A stretch of DNA of 64,000 nucleotides from Paraburkholderia franconis (GTDB lineage Bacteria > Pseudomonadota > Gammaproteobacteria > Burkholderiales > Burkholderiaceae). The translations under genes and the position numbers were made by a program. Of this stretch, positions 34,569-43,963 are shown one piece after another. How positions within the stretch are numbered: position 1 is the first letter of the stretch; each line of letters opens with the position of its first letter. The notes under the pieces were generated by a model. That model searched no databases. It had not been told where the DNA came from and saw only the letters and a program-made list of their open reading frames with translations. The stretch spans positions 1 to 64,000 of the forward strand of contig NZ_WHNP01000035.1 in assembly GCF_009362735.1 (NCBI RefSeq), in the 5' to 3' direction.

Positions 34569-34942
34569 GGGCGCATCGGCGACGCGCGCCGGGTTCGGCG
34601 TGATCTCGGACAAGGACGGCTCGGTAAGGGCTGGAATGGCGCAACAGGTGTGCGCCGGGCAGCGGCACAGCGGCGCCCGGCGCGAATGTAGCAATTGTTG
34701 CAGAGCCGCGCGGATCGTGCTCGAAGCCGGGCAGAAATGGCCTGTGTGAAAGGTGGTTGCAAGCGGGCGTTGGCTTGCGAGGCGCGCGTGTGTCATCACA
34801 ATCCGCGCGGTAACGGGTATTGCAACTAACCGCCCGGCCCGTGCCGCGCTGATGAGTTTGGCCTGCGATAGCAGCGAATGAGCCAACGTGCTGCGCGTGA
34901 TCCCATGACCAACAGATCATCATCCACGCGCCGTCGCTGATT
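34569..34942. other. Intergenic region, nothing specific seen
   Basis: About 370 bases between two minus-strand genes. GC content is like the surrounding coding sequence and an open frame continues through part of it, but I see no domain, RNA gene or clear promoter. Confidence 0.3.
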
Positions 34943-35170
34943 TCAGCTACACGACGCGAGCAGGATCGACAGCTTGCGGATATGTGCCCTGAATGCTTCC
35001 GTCAATTCACGGTCATGGCCGGCGCTCAGATGCGGTGCCTCGGCAAGTTCGACCTGGCCGTGAAACTCGTCGGAAACCTTGCGCCGCGCGTCGGGCGGGA
35101 GCGCGCGGATGAGGGACACGATCAGCAGTTCCTGCGCGTGGATCATACCGAGCACGGATTGTGCGTTCAT
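34943..35170 (-). CDS. Small hypothetical protein
   Basis: A 75-residue, mostly helical soluble protein (MNAQSVLGMIHAQELLIVSL, LPPDARRKVSDEFHGQVELA). GGAGG lies 5 nt before the ATG at 35170, so it is likely translated; four codons upstream is another ATG without a site. The family is not recognised, though similar small proteins occur in Burkholderia relatives. Confidence 0.65.
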   Translation of the reverse strand: MNAQSVLGMIHAQELLIVSLIRALPPDARRKVSDEFHGQVELAEAPHLSAGHDRELTEAFRAHIRKLSILLASCS

Positions 35171-35611
35171 TTCGACCTCCATCGGAGCGCGGCGGCGCGA
35201 GCGGCTGGGCAGCGAGACGCAACGGGACGGGGAACGGCGCAGCAGGACGATGCTGTCTCCGATCCGCCTTGTTACTCATCCATACTAGTGCAAGGAACAG
35301 AGCCGTCTGCACCCGCATCGTGCGAAACGCGAAGTCGGCAGCGGCATGCAGATCGAATCTCAAGCCGGCGATCATGGAACTGTGCCGCTGCCGCTCGTGT
35401 CTGCTTGGGTAGCGGGCGCGATCCTGCACATAATCCCGCACAAAGACGCGGGAAAGCAGCGCGCGAACCCGGCGAAACAACCAACGGCGGCAGACGCGGG
35501 ATTACGCAAAATGTCCTACTCTGCTTATTTATCCACCAGACCGGCTCGCGCCGCCCGCGCACGAGACGCATGCAATAAAGCGCGCGCCGCGTCGATTTAC
35601 CGGAGGTTTCG
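35171..35611. promoter_or_regulatory. Upstream region of glgP
   Basis: A 441-base divergent gap. The best plus-strand promoter candidate is TTACGC (35502-35507) and TTATTT (35525-35530) with 17-nt spacing, about 80 nt before the glgP ATG. Nothing else is recognised. Confidence 0.35.
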
Positions 35612-38065
35612 ATGACAGCGGTGGATCTGGAATTCGACCAGCTCAACAGTACCGTCGATGCGCTGCGGCGCTCGATCTCCAACCGCATGATGTACGGCGT
35701 CGGCAAGGACGCCGTGACCGCGCGCCCGCAAGACTGGCTGCATGCCGCGGCGCTCGCCGTGCGCGACCGGCTCGTCGCGCGCTGGATGAAGACCACGCGC
35801 CTGCAATACGAGCAGGATGTGAAACGCGTGTATTACCTGTCGATGGAATTTCTGATCGGGCGCACGTTCACGAACGCGCTGCTCGCGCTCGGCATCTACG
35901 ACCAGATGAAGGAAGCGCTGGCGGGCCTCGGCGTCGATATGGAATCGCTGACCGATCTCGAGCCCGATGCCGCGCTCGGCAATGGCGGCCTCGGACGGCT
36001 CGCCGCCTGCTTCCTGGATTCGATGGCGACGCTCGGCATTCCGGGCTTCGGCTACGGCATCCGCTACGAATACGGGATGTTCAAGCAGCAGATCGTCGAC
36101 GGCGAGCAGATCGAAACGCCGGACTACTGGCTGCGCGCGGGCAACCCATGGGAATTTCCGCGCCCCGAAGTGCAGTACATCGTGCATTTCGGCGGACGCA
36201 CGGTGCAGCGCGACGGGCACGTCGAGTGGATCGAAACGCAGCACGTCAACGCGATGGCGTACGACACCGTGATCCCCGGCTTCGCGACGAGCGCGACGAA
36301 CACGCTGCGCCTGTGGTCCGCGCGCGCGACGGAAGAACTCGATCTGTCGGCGTTCAATCAGGGCGACTATCGCCGTGCCGTCGATGCGAAGAACATGTCG
36401 GAGAACGTATCGCGCCTGCTGTATCCGGACGACTCGACGCCCGCCGGCCGCGAGTTGCGCTTGCGTCAGGAGTACTTCTTCGTGTCGGCGACGATGCAGG
36501 ACCTGATCCGCCGCTATCAGCGCACGCACAGCACGTTCGGCCGCTTCGCCGAGAAGGTCGCCGTGCATCTGAACGACACGCACCCGGTGCTCGCGATTCC
36601 CGAACTGATGCGTCTGCTCGTCGACGTGCATCACGTGCCGTGGGCGAAAGCATGGAAAGACGTGCAGCAGATGTTCTCGTACACGAACCACACGCTGATG
36701 CCGGAAGCGCTCGAAACGTGGGACGTCGAGACGCTTGCGCGCCTGCTGCCGCGCCACCTCGAAATCATCTTCGAAATCAACGCCGAGTTTCTCAAGCACG
36801 TGAGCGAGCATTCGGGCCATGACGTCGACATGATCCGGCGCATTTCGCTCGTCGACGAATACGGGCAGCGGCGCGTGCGGATGGCGCATCTGGCCATCGT
36901 CGCGAGCCAGAAGGTGAACGGCGTCTCGAAGTTGCACTCGCAACTGATGACGCGCGATATCTTCGCGGACTTCGCGCGCATGTTCCCCGAGCGCTTCACG
37001 AACGTGACGAACGGCGTGACGCCGCGCCGCTGGCTCGCGCAGGCGAGCCCGTCGATGTCGAAGCTGATCGACGATCAGATCGGCACGCACTGGCGGCGCG
37101 ATCTGTTCGAACTGTCGAAGCTGCGCGATCTGCGCAATGACCCCGCGTTCATCGACGCGTTCCATGAAGCGAAGCGGCAGAACAAGATGCGTCTGATCCA
37201 TCGGCTTCAGCAGCACACGAAGATGGCGTTCGATCCCGAAGCGCTCTTCGATCTGCAGGTCAAGCGCATCCACGAATACAAGCGGCAATTGCTGAACGTG
37301 CTGCACGTGATCGTGCGCTACAACCGCATTCGCTCGCATCCGGAGCGCGACTGGGTGCCGCGTGTCGTGATGTTCGCGGGCAAGGCGGCCTCTGCTTACC
37401 GGATGGCGAAGACGATCATCAAGCTGATCGGCGACGTGGCCCAGAAGGTGAACAACGATCCGCTGATCGGCGACAAACTCAAGGTCGTGTTCGTGCCGAA
37501 CTACGGCGTGAGCGTGGCCGAGCTGATCATTCCCGCCGCCGATCTGTCCGAGCAGATTTCGATGGCGGGCACGGAGGCGTCGGGCACGGGCAACATGAAG
37601 CTCGCGTTGAACGGTGCGCTGACGATCGGCACGATGGACGGCGCGAACATCGAGATCAGCGATGCCGTCGGCCACGAGAACATCTTCATCTTCGGACATA
37701 CGGCCGATCAGGTCGACGATCTGCGCGCGATGGGATATCGGCCGCGCGAGATCTACGAGCACGACCCGGAACTGAGGGTGGCGCTCGATCAGATCCGCAC
37801 GGGGTTCTTCTCGCCGGACGATCCGCTGCGCTTCTCGGATATCTTCCATACGCTCGTCGATTGGGGCGATCACTACATGGTGCTCGCGGATTTCGCGGCG
37901 TTTGCGAAGGCGCAGGAAGAGGTCGACAGACGCTACGTCGACCGGCGCGGCTGGACATCGAGCGCGATACAAAACGTCGCGGGCATGGGGCAGTTCTCGT
38001 CGGACCGCACGATCGCCGAGTACGCGCGCGATATCTGGAATGTGAAGCCCGTCGACATCGAATGA
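35612..38065 (+). CDS. glgP: Glycogen/starch phosphorylase
   Basis: An 817-residue glycosyltransferase family 35 phosphorylase of normal length. It releases glucose-1-phosphate from alpha-1,4-glucans. Clear signatures are VYYLSMEFLIGRTFTNALL, DAALGNGGLGRLAACFLDS, KRIHEYKRQLLNVL and the PLP-lysine region GTGNMKLALNGALTIG followed by TMDGANIEI. GGAGG precedes the ATG. It is monocistronic here, with a strong terminator after it; the other glycogen genes are not in the window. Confidence 0.96.
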   Translation: MTAVDLEFDQLNSTVDALRRSISNRMMYGVGKDAVTARPQDWLHAAALAVRDRLVARWMKTTRLQYEQDVKRVYYLSMEFLIGRTFTNALLALGIYDQMKEALAGLGVDMESLTDLEPDAALGNGGLGRLAACFLDSMATLGIPGFGYGIRYEYGMFKQQIVDGEQIETPDYWLRAGNPWEFPRPEVQYIVHFGGRTVQRDGHVEWIETQHVNAMAYDTVIPGFATSATNTLRLWSARATEELDLSAFNQGDYRRAVDAKNMSENVSRLLYPDDSTPAGRELRLRQEYFFVSATMQDLIRRYQRTHSTFGRFAEKVAVHLNDTHPVLAIPELMRLLVDVHHVPWAKAWKDVQQMFSYTNHTLMPEALETWDVETLARLLPRHLEIIFEINAEFLKHVSEHSGHDVDMIRRISLVDEYGQRRVRMAHLAIVASQKVNGVSKLHSQLMTRDIFADFARMFPERFTNVTNGVTPRRWLAQASPSMSKLIDDQIGTHWRRDLFELSKLRDLRNDPAFIDAFHEAKRQNKMRLIHRLQQHTKMAFDPEALFDLQVKRIHEYKRQLLNVLHVIVRYNRIRSHPERDWVPRVVMFAGKAASAYRMAKTIIKLIGDVAQKVNNDPLIGDKLKVVFVPNYGVSVAELIIPAADLSEQISMAGTEASGTGNMKLALNGALTIGTMDGANIEISDAVGHENIFIFGHTADQVDDLRAMGYRPREIYEHDPELRVALDQIRTGFFSPDDPLRFSDIFHTLVDWGDHYMVLADFAAFAKAQEEVDRRYVDRRGWTSSAIQNVAGMGQFSSDRTIAEYARDIWNVKPVDIE

Positions 38066-38110
38066 TCGTCGGCTTGTTCGATGCGTTCGACGCGTTCGAC
38101 GATTGAAAAA

Positions 38111-38147
38111 GCCGCCGCGCGATGACGAATCGCGCGGCGGCTGCTTT
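38111..38147 (+). terminator. Intrinsic terminator after glgP
   Basis: A perfect 13-bp GC-rich stem (38111-38123 with 38129-38141), 5-nt loop, then TGCTTTT. An A-run precedes it, so it may also act on the opposite strand for the DUF3443 gene region. Confidence 0.85.
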
Positions 38148-38199
38148 TATGTCGGCTATGTTGGCTTAGTATGTTCGCTTCGGCTGAAGCGCGCGTGGT

Positions 38200-39339
38200 T
38201 CAGCCGCCCATCCGCTCGATCTCTTGCGACGCGCGCAAGCCGAGCTTGCCGTTGGTGAAATCGAACAGCACGTCGATGCTCTGCAGCGACATCAGCCCGA
38301 TCACGATGCGGTTGGCGCCCGGCGCGGCTTTCACGATGGCCGTTTGTGCATCGTTGAAGCGATGCGCCCAGTCGCCGACACCGAGCACCACGTCGTAGTT
38401 GCCTTGCGCAATCACCTTGTGCTCGTCGGTATCGCCGGCCCAGTCGGGGGCCTTGTCGGTCTCGACGCGGATCATGTCCGTGCCGCCCGTCGAAAAGACG
38501 ACAGGCGCGCAAAAACGCATCTTGCTAGCCACTTGCACGCAGCCCGTCGGCCATTGCGTCGAGCCGTCCTTCGCGACCGTGAACGGCACGAGCGTGAAGC
38601 CCTTGGTCAGCGCGTTCGATGGACTCAGTACGAGAAACGGCCGATTGAGGTTCGAGCGCACCAGATAGCGTTGACCGATGTTAGCGGGCAGCACGCGCAG
38701 CGGCTGCGTGCAGCAGGCGTCGCGCGGCTCGTCGGCGCCGATGCCCAGGATGCCCGAGAATGCCCAGCCGAATTCGCCCGTGTAGCCGTCCTGCGCGACG
38801 CAGTGCTTATTGGTCTTCAGACAGCTGACTTCGTCGACGGCTTGCGCGGCGACATCGACGGGCTTCGTGCCCGCGATGCTGAGCGGCACGTTGACGACGG
38901 CGCCGGAGACCTGCGCGTCCGTCGCGAATGCGAGCGAGGTCCGCGCGCCCGCTGCCGGGTAGTTCGAACGCGGCAGGACGGACGACAGCACACGCACGCC
39001 GCGCGTGCCCGTATCGAGCATCAGATAGACGGCCTTGCCGTCCATCTGCACGGGCAGGCCGATCGACGTACGGCCGTGCGTGTCGCTGCGTTCGGCGTTC
39101 AGTGGCACGAGCAAACCGTCGCGTCCTTCGTTGATGAGGCTCGCTTTCGTCTGGGGCGGAACGGGCGTCGAGATCGGCGTAGAGCAGGCCGCGAGCGCGA
39201 GCACGGTCAGCGCGCCAGCAAGGCGGGCCTTGCGCCGGAGGACGTGAACAAACATCGGGACAAACAACGGGACAAACATCGGGACAAACATCGGGACAAA
39301 CAACGGGACAAACATCGGGACAAACAACGGGACAGGCAT
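38200..39339 (-). CDS. DUF3443 lipoprotein with repeat-encoded leader
   Basis: About 379 residues. I recognise the DUF3443 family, found in Burkholderia relatives and resembling retropepsin-like aspartic proteases: LMLDTGTRGVRVLSSVL contains a D-T-G motif. A lipobox (LAAC) follows the hydrophobic ALTVLALAAC. Upstream of the signal lies a tetrapeptide array alternating VPLF and VPMF, encoded by the 12-nt repeats at 39248-39343. Possible starts are ATG 39339 (AAGG nearby) and, after the repeats, ATG 39255 (MFVHVLRRKARL); the second gives a normal lipoprotein signal. Confidence 0.7.
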   Translation of the reverse strand: MPVPLFVPMFVPLFVPMFVPMFVPLFVPMFVHVLRRKARLAGALTVLALAACSTPISTPVPPQTKASLINEGRDGLLVPLNAERSDTHGRTSIGLPVQMDGKAVYLMLDTGTRGVRVLSSVLPRSNYPAAGARTSLAFATDAQVSGAVVNVPLSIAGTKPVDVAAQAVDEVSCLKTNKHCVAQDGYTGEFGWAFSGILGIGADEPRDACCTQPLRVLPANIGQRYLVRSNLNRPFLVLSPSNALTKGFTLVPFTVAKDGSTQWPTGCVQVASKMRFCAPVVFSTGGTDMIRVETDKAPDWAGDTDEHKVIAQGNYDVVLGVGDWAHRFNDAQTAIVKAAPGANRIVIGLMSLQSIDVLFDFTNGKLGLRASQEIERMGG

Positions 39340-39343
39340 CGCA
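39248..39343. repeat. 12-nt tandem repeat array (7 good units plus 1 degenerate)
   Basis: Units alternate between ACAAACATCGGG and ACAAACAACGGG, with the last unit (39332-39343) degenerate. The array lies at or inside the 5' end of the DUF3443 gene; the unit length is divisible by three, so copy-number changes keep the frame. Confidence 0.92.
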
Positions 39344-39567
39344 CACACCTTGCAGAAAATGCGTGGTCCCGGCGACAGCCACGCTCCGCAGGGCAGGCGT
39401 GGCGCTTCAGGTTTCGGCGAGCGCGGACGGCTCTCGTTCGCGACGCGCAGTTGGCCTGGCGCGAGGGCACGCGAGATGACAGGACCGCCGACTCTACGCG
39501 CGCGGTCTGAACCACCTGCAAAAAAGTGTGTACGTGGCGCGAGGTTGCGCCTGTTCGCTGCGCCCGG

Positions 39568-39912
39568 TCAGTGGCGTCGTGCAATCGGACGCGTGACGCA
39601 GACGGCATGCACACGGCCGATGGTGGCGCGGCGCAGCGCGCCAGCGAGTGTGCCGACCACGTCGCCGATGCTGCGCGCCATCACATCGACGCGAAAGGTG
39701 ATGCACGTGTTGCGTTTGTCGAAGTCGATCACGAAGAGACGCGAGCCTTCGCCGAGCGCTTTCTGCAATGCGCGGCGGCCCGATGCCGGCGAGGTGCCGG
39801 GCACGGTCACGTCGATCGTCACGAGGGACAACGCCGGTTGCTGCGCGAGGTTGGTGGCCGGCGTGCAGCGGGCAGCGGCGCGCGATGAAGCGGGGATGGG
39901 TTGCGATTGCAT
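39568..39912 (-). CDS. Small hypothetical protein
   Basis: A 114-residue soluble protein: a disordered N-terminus, then LSLVTIDVTVPGTSPASGRR, LFVIDFDKRNTCITFRVDVM and SIGDVVGTLAGALRRATIGR. The pattern of strands and helices looks like a real small alpha/beta domain, but I cannot name a family. The start is uncertain because the frame is open further upstream (an ATG at the PPATVD segment). Confidence 0.55.
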   Translation of the reverse strand: MQSQPIPASSRAAARCTPATNLAQQPALSLVTIDVTVPGTSPASGRRALQKALGEGSRLFVIDFDKRNTCITFRVDVMARSIGDVVGTLAGALRRATIGRVHAVCVTRPIARRH

Positions 39913-40049
39913 TGTCGATGTGCCGCTGCGGGATTGGCGGCGCGGCTGTTGAGACGCGTCCACTGTAGCGGGCGGCATCTCAAGCTCGTGAAAAAAGGAA
40001 CCGCGCGCGCCGTCAATTTTCCGTAAAGACGGCGTGCCGGCGTGAGGCG

Positions 40050-40436
40050 TCAGCTTTTTTGCGCGGGGGTGGCGAGCGCCTCGCGGACCGTCTGTTCGAC
40101 GCGCTCGACGAACGGCAGGTCGACGCTGGACAACGCTTCGCGCTCGGTGTCGCCTGTCTGGACCATCAGCCGATGCGTGACGTCCTGCGTGCGCCACGTG
40201 AGCCAGCCGACCACGATGAGCATCACGCCGCACACGATGCCGGCCGGCGACGCATAGATGCCGCCGACAACCGCGCCCGCTGCGCCGATCAGCGAAATCG
40301 CGTACGGCAGCACCTTGTTCTTGTGCACGGTGACGACGCGCACGCCCCGGATGTCGCGCAACGGAAAGACCTGGCCGGCCGCCGACAAGGCATTGCGCGT
40401 GACCGAGACGCCGCGTTCGTTGAATGGAATTTCCAT
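40050..40436 (-). CDS. DUF6232-like small membrane protein
   Basis: A 128-residue protein: an N-terminal strand-rich part (GVSVTRNALSAAGQVFPLRD, IRGVRVVTVHKNK), two membrane helices (about 50-66 and 70-86), then a soluble tail (TEREALSSVDLPFVERVEQT). This layout matches DUF6232, a family of unknown function. Good confidence in coding, moderate in family. It stands alone on the minus strand. Confidence 0.7.
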   Translation of the reverse strand: MEIPFNERGVSVTRNALSAAGQVFPLRDIRGVRVVTVHKNKVLPYAISLIGAAGAVVGGIYASPAGIVCGVMLIVVGWLTWRTQDVTHRLMVQTGDTEREALSSVDLPFVERVEQTVREALATPAQKS

Positions 40437-40732
40437 CTTCACAGATTCAGGCTGAGTGAAAGGGCGCAGCGTAACAGATCGCGCGGAGGGCCGGTGGATG
40501 CGCCGCGTCCGGGAACAGGCATTGCGGCGTTGGGTCGCGGCCGCTTCGATGACGCACTCGACGCACGGCGGCGTGCCGCTTGCGAATGCGTTCGTGTACG
40601 CATCGCGGCAGGATTTCCCGCATCCCCATAAAATCATCACGTGCCGGCGTAAAGGCTGGCGCAGTGCTTTTGAACGTAGCTGGCGCGGCGTGCGGTGTTT
40701 CCATATGGCCGCGCCTGAAGGATGTATCCGGG

Positions 40733-40954
40733 ATGGAAGAGGTTTTCGTATCGAGATCGAGCGCGGTCGCACGCATTCTGACCGCGCGGCAGGCGCTGCT
40801 GAGGGATGACGCCCATGAGTTGACCGCGGGCGAAAAGGCGGCGCAGGTCGAACGGCTCGACCGGCTGCTCTTCGACGTGCGCGCGGGCCGCACGTGCGAC
40901 TTCATCATGCCGACGTCGAACGGCGAGATACGGATATTCGTGACGCCGGATTAG
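40733..40954 (+). CDS. Small hypothetical protein
   Basis: A 73-residue frame, MEEVFVSRSSAVARILTARQ with a helical middle (HELTAGEKAAQVERLDRLLF) and a beta end (MPTSNGEIRIFVTPD). The composition looks coding. The frame is open upstream to 40580 but that part has no protein-like character. Only a weak ribosome site is seen. Family not recognised. Confidence 0.45.
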   Translation: MEEVFVSRSSAVARILTARQALLRDDAHELTAGEKAAQVERLDRLLFDVRAGRTCDFIMPTSNGEIRIFVTPD

Positions 40955-41000
40955 CGCCGCGTCATAAAGGGCAGCAGGGTCAGCGGCGCATCAGAAAAAG

Positions 41001-41024
41001 AAAACGCCCCGCGAGCGGAGCGTT
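41001..41024 (-). terminator. Intrinsic terminator of porin gene
   Basis: A 10-bp stem with one mismatch (41003-41012 with 41015-41024), followed on the minus strand by the T-rich TTCTTTTTC. It lies about 63 nt after the porin stop. Confidence 0.75.
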
Positions 41025-41086
41025 CTCCATCCAGTCCATCTGCGCGGAAGCGAAGTGCCCGGCGGCGCTTCGCTTCGCGGCACAGC

Positions 41087-42253
41087 TTAGAACTTGTGGC
41101 GCATGCCGACGCGGAACGCCAGCTGGTTCTGCGAACCCGAACCCGACGTGTTGAAGTACGACGTCGACGAACCGATCTGAGCCTGGATCGGCGTGTTGCC
41201 CGTCTTGCCCGATGCGTCCTGATAGATCGCGAGCGCGTAGACATCGGTGCGCTTCGACAGTGCGTAGTCGACGCTTGCGTCCACCTGGTTGAAGTGGCCG
41301 TGCGTCGCGCCCGTCAGTTGCGAGTACGTGTAGCCGAGGCCGCCTGCCAGCGCCGGCGTGAACGCGTACTTGACGCCGCCTTCATAGTTGTTGAACGTCG
41401 TCGATGCGCCCGTGATCGGCTCGAAGTGCGTGTTCGTCCAGAGCGCGTAGAGCGTCGCCGGTCCGATGATGTAGCGGCCGCCGAGGCCGAACGTGCGCAG
41501 GTCGCGCACGGTGCCCGTGCCGACGTTTGCGATCGACGTCGAGAAGGCCGGCGTTGCCTGGCTCGGGAAGCGGATGTCCGTGTACGCTGCGCCGAGGCCG
41601 ATCGGGCCGTTCGCGTAGTTCAGGCCGAAGCTGTATGCACGCGACGAGCCTGCGACGGGATTAGCCGCCGTGCCCGTTGCCGGTGCGCCGGCGAACGCCG
41701 TCGAGTTCGAGAAGCCGTACATAGCGCCGAACGTGAGGCCCGAGAAGTTCGCGCTGCTGAACTTGACTGCGTTGTTGATGCGGCTCGACGTCAGCTGGTC
41801 GACGTCGTTGATGTGGTAAGCGTAGTTACCGGCAACCGTCAGGCCGCCCGTCGAATAGTTGCCGCCCAGGTAGTCGGTCGAGAACGAGTATTGACGACCG
41901 AACGTCAGCGAGCCGATGCCGTCCTTCGACACACCGACGTACGCCTGGCGGCCGAACAGCGCGCCGCCTTGACCCAGCGTGCCGTTGCCGCTGTTGAAGC
42001 CGCTTTCCAGCACGAACAGTGCCTTCAGGCCACCGCCCAGGTCTTCCGAGCCGCGCAGGCCCCAACGGCTGCCTTGCGCGACGCCGTCGTCATACTTGAA
42101 CAGCTTTTCCGAGCCGCCTGATGCCGTCTTCGAGTGATTCGCGTAGCTGATACCAGCGTCGATCAGGCCATACAGCGTGACGCTGCTTTGTGCGTGTGCG
42201 GAGCCTGCAAAAGCCGAGGCGAGTAGAGCGGTGGTAAGTACTTTTTTGTTCAA
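41087..42253 (-). CDS. Trimeric porin
   Basis: A 388-residue Burkholderia-type porin with signal peptide (KKVLTTALLASAFAGSAHAQ), first strand SSVTLYGLIDAGISYANHSK, the segment RWGLRGSEDLGGGLKALFVL and FGRQYSFSTDYLGGN, and a final strand FRVGMRHKF ending in phenylalanine. The start is TTG at 42253 with GGAGA at good spacing. It lacks neighbours of related function, so it is probably a general porin. AT-rich sequence at 42330-42400 should hold its promoter. Confidence 0.92.
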   Translation of the reverse strand: MNKKVLTTALLASAFAGSAHAQSSVTLYGLIDAGISYANHSKTASGGSEKLFKYDDGVAQGSRWGLRGSEDLGGGLKALFVLESGFNSGNGTLGQGGALFGRQAYVGVSKDGIGSLTFGRQYSFSTDYLGGNYSTGGLTVAGNYAYHINDVDQLTSSRINNAVKFSSANFSGLTFGAMYGFSNSTAFAGAPATGTAANPVAGSSRAYSFGLNYANGPIGLGAAYTDIRFPSQATPAFSTSIANVGTGTVRDLRTFGLGGRYIIGPATLYALWTNTHFEPITGASTTFNNYEGGVKYAFTPALAGGLGYTYSQLTGATHGHFNQVDASVDYALSKRTDVYALAIYQDASGKTGNTPIQAQIGSSTSYFNTSGSGSQNQLAFRVGMRHKF

Positions 42254-42557
42254 AGCTTTCTCCGGATTTGAAAAGTTGCGATCGCGAGCCTGGCTCTCCG
42301 GCGGGTCGCGCGACGGGCGCAAATTTATCGGGAGGAAGAGAAAGCAATATGACAGCAAATATTTCTAATGAATTTGTCGTACAAATGCGACAGATGATCA
42401 TTCGCGTATGAAAGACTTGTACGCGAACCTGTGCATATGCGCTGAGCTGCGCCGCGCCGTCGACAGGCGTAAAAGCGCTTCGGGCGCTGCAAACAGAATC
42501 GCCCGCGCAAGGCGGGCGATTCATTGCGAAGCGAAGCGGCGCTCGCCGCAGGCATCG
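42254..42557. other. Porin upstream region
   Basis: About 300 bases, with an AT-rich section near 42330-42400 as expected for the promoter of a strongly expressed porin, and the terminator of the upstream deacylase gene at 42496-42522. No further element is recognised. Confidence 0.4.
42496..42522 (-). terminator. Terminator-like hairpin after deacylase gene
   Basis: A perfect 11-bp stem, GAATCGCCCGC and GCGGGCGATTC, with a short loop, followed on the minus strand by TGTTTG. It lies 36 nt after the stop of the M14-like gene. Confidence 0.65.
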
Positions 42558-43673
42558 TTATGCCGACAGCAATTGCCCCGTGCGATATGCCTTCGCGCCC
42601 GCGATGCGCGCGATTTCCATCCCGGCCTGGGCAAAGCGCGACAGATGGCGCGCGTACATCACGCCTGCCACGTTCGTCTTGAGCGTGACGACGCGGTTCG
42701 TCAGCGGATCGACGATATCGGCGACGGGCTCGCCCGCGTCGACCCACTTGCCCACTTCCTGGCGATACACGACGACGCCGCTTGCGGGCGTCACGATCGG
42801 CTCGGTGCCCGCGAGCGGCGTCGCGGCGAACTCGAGCGGCGGCATCGGCGCGGCTTCGCCCGCGATCACGCCGCGATGCGTCAGGTATTCGATGATGCCT
42901 TGCGCGTCGTGCTCGGCGAACTCGTACGACACGTCGCGCTGGCTGCGCAGTTCAACCGTCACCGAGATCGAGCCGTTCGGAATCGGGAACCGCTCGCCGA
43001 CGCGCGTGCGCAGTTCGGACCAGCAGAAGCTGTGAATTTCATCGAACGGATTGCCGACGGAATCGACTGCGAGCAGCGACGCCTTCGAATTCAGATAGCG
43101 TGCGAGCGGCTCGACGTCGGGCCACAGGTCCGGATTCGTGTACAGATGCAGTGCCGCTTCCCAGTCGCAATGCAGGTCGAGCACGATGTCCGCGTCATAC
43201 GACAGCTGTTGCAGCGCGAGGCGCTGCGATTCGATTTCGGTGCGGGGCTTTTGCGCGTCGAGCGCTTCGCGCATTGCCTGACGGACGATCGTGCGGTTCT
43301 GGTCCGCGTCGCCCGTCAGACGCTCTTCGATCACGGGCTCGATCAGGTCGAACAGGTTGTAGAAGTTGCGGTTGAAGTTCTGCGCGGTGTTCGTTTCGAA
43401 GCGGCCCGCGAGCAGGCCGAGCACGTGCTGGTTCAGCCCGATCGGATTCGCGACGGGCACGACGACGACTTCGCCGCGCAGCTTGCCCGCGGCTTCGAGC
43501 GCTTCGAGCTTGCGGCGCAGCGCCCACGACACCAGCATGCCGGGCAGTTCGTCCGCGTGCAGCGACGACTGGATGTAGACCTTCTGGCCGCCACTCGGAC
43601 CGTAGTGGAAGCTCGTCAGGCTGCGAGCGGTGCCGAGGGTCGGGGAAATCAGCGGATGATTGTGGGTTTGCAT
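42558..43673 (-). CDS. Succinylglutamate desuccinylase/aspartoacylase-type deacylase (M14-like)
   Basis: A 371-residue zinc-dependent enzyme. Zinc ligands appear in SSLHADELPGML (H and E) and the third in VLDLHCDWEAAL; the conserved NFNRNF substrate motif is present, and the C-terminal domain with GVVVYRQEVGKWVDAGEPVA is the small barrel found in AstE/ASPA relatives. It probably removes an acyl group from an amino-acid derivative; the substrate is unknown. The amino-acid binding protein gene upstream runs in the same direction but has its own terminator. Confidence 0.85.
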   Translation of the reverse strand: MQTHNHPLISPTLGTARSLTSFHYGPSGGQKVYIQSSLHADELPGMLVSWALRRKLEALEAAGKLRGEVVVVPVANPIGLNQHVLGLLAGRFETNTAQNFNRNFYNLFDLIEPVIEERLTGDADQNRTIVRQAMREALDAQKPRTEIESQRLALQQLSYDADIVLDLHCDWEAALHLYTNPDLWPDVEPLARYLNSKASLLAVDSVGNPFDEIHSFCWSELRTRVGERFPIPNGSISVTVELRSQRDVSYEFAEHDAQGIIEYLTHRGVIAGEAAPMPPLEFAATPLAGTEPIVTPASGVVVYRQEVGKWVDAGEPVADIVDPLTNRVVTLKTNVAGVMYARHLSRFAQAGMEIARIAGAKAYRTGQLLSA

Positions 43674-43880
43674 GATCGATGGTGGCGCTGCGGACGACAC
43701 GGAACGCGCGCTGTAGTTGCAAAGGAATGAGGCTGAAAACGGTGGCGCGCACAACGACTCAACGAATCGCGCCGATGAACCGTTCGATCTTAGCCCATTT
43801 GGGCGGCGCGGGCGAACGCCCGCTTTCGGCCGGACGGGCCGGGGCCCTGCTTGAGCCTTGTCTGGGCCTTGTCTGGGCCA

Positions 43881-43910
43881 AAAACGAAACGGGCTCCGAA
43901 GGGAGCCCGT
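43881..43910 (-). terminator. Intrinsic terminator of binding-protein gene
   Basis: A 9-bp perfect stem (43889-43897 with 43902-43910), then TTCGTTTTT on the minus strand, 54 nt after the stop of the binding-protein gene. Confidence 0.8.
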
Positions 43911-43963
43911 CTGCGTAGCGTCGCGAGGCGCGGCGTCGCGTGCCTCGCGCGATGCGGCGACGA

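Noticed and set aside
35597..37972. A 791-codon minus-strand open frame opposite glgP
   Set aside because: It is a shadow of a highly conserved gene; the composition is the complement of GC-rich codons and no domain is visible.
39248..39343. Possible CRISPR-like array
   Set aside because: Units are contiguous 12-mers without spacers, so it is a simple tandem repeat.
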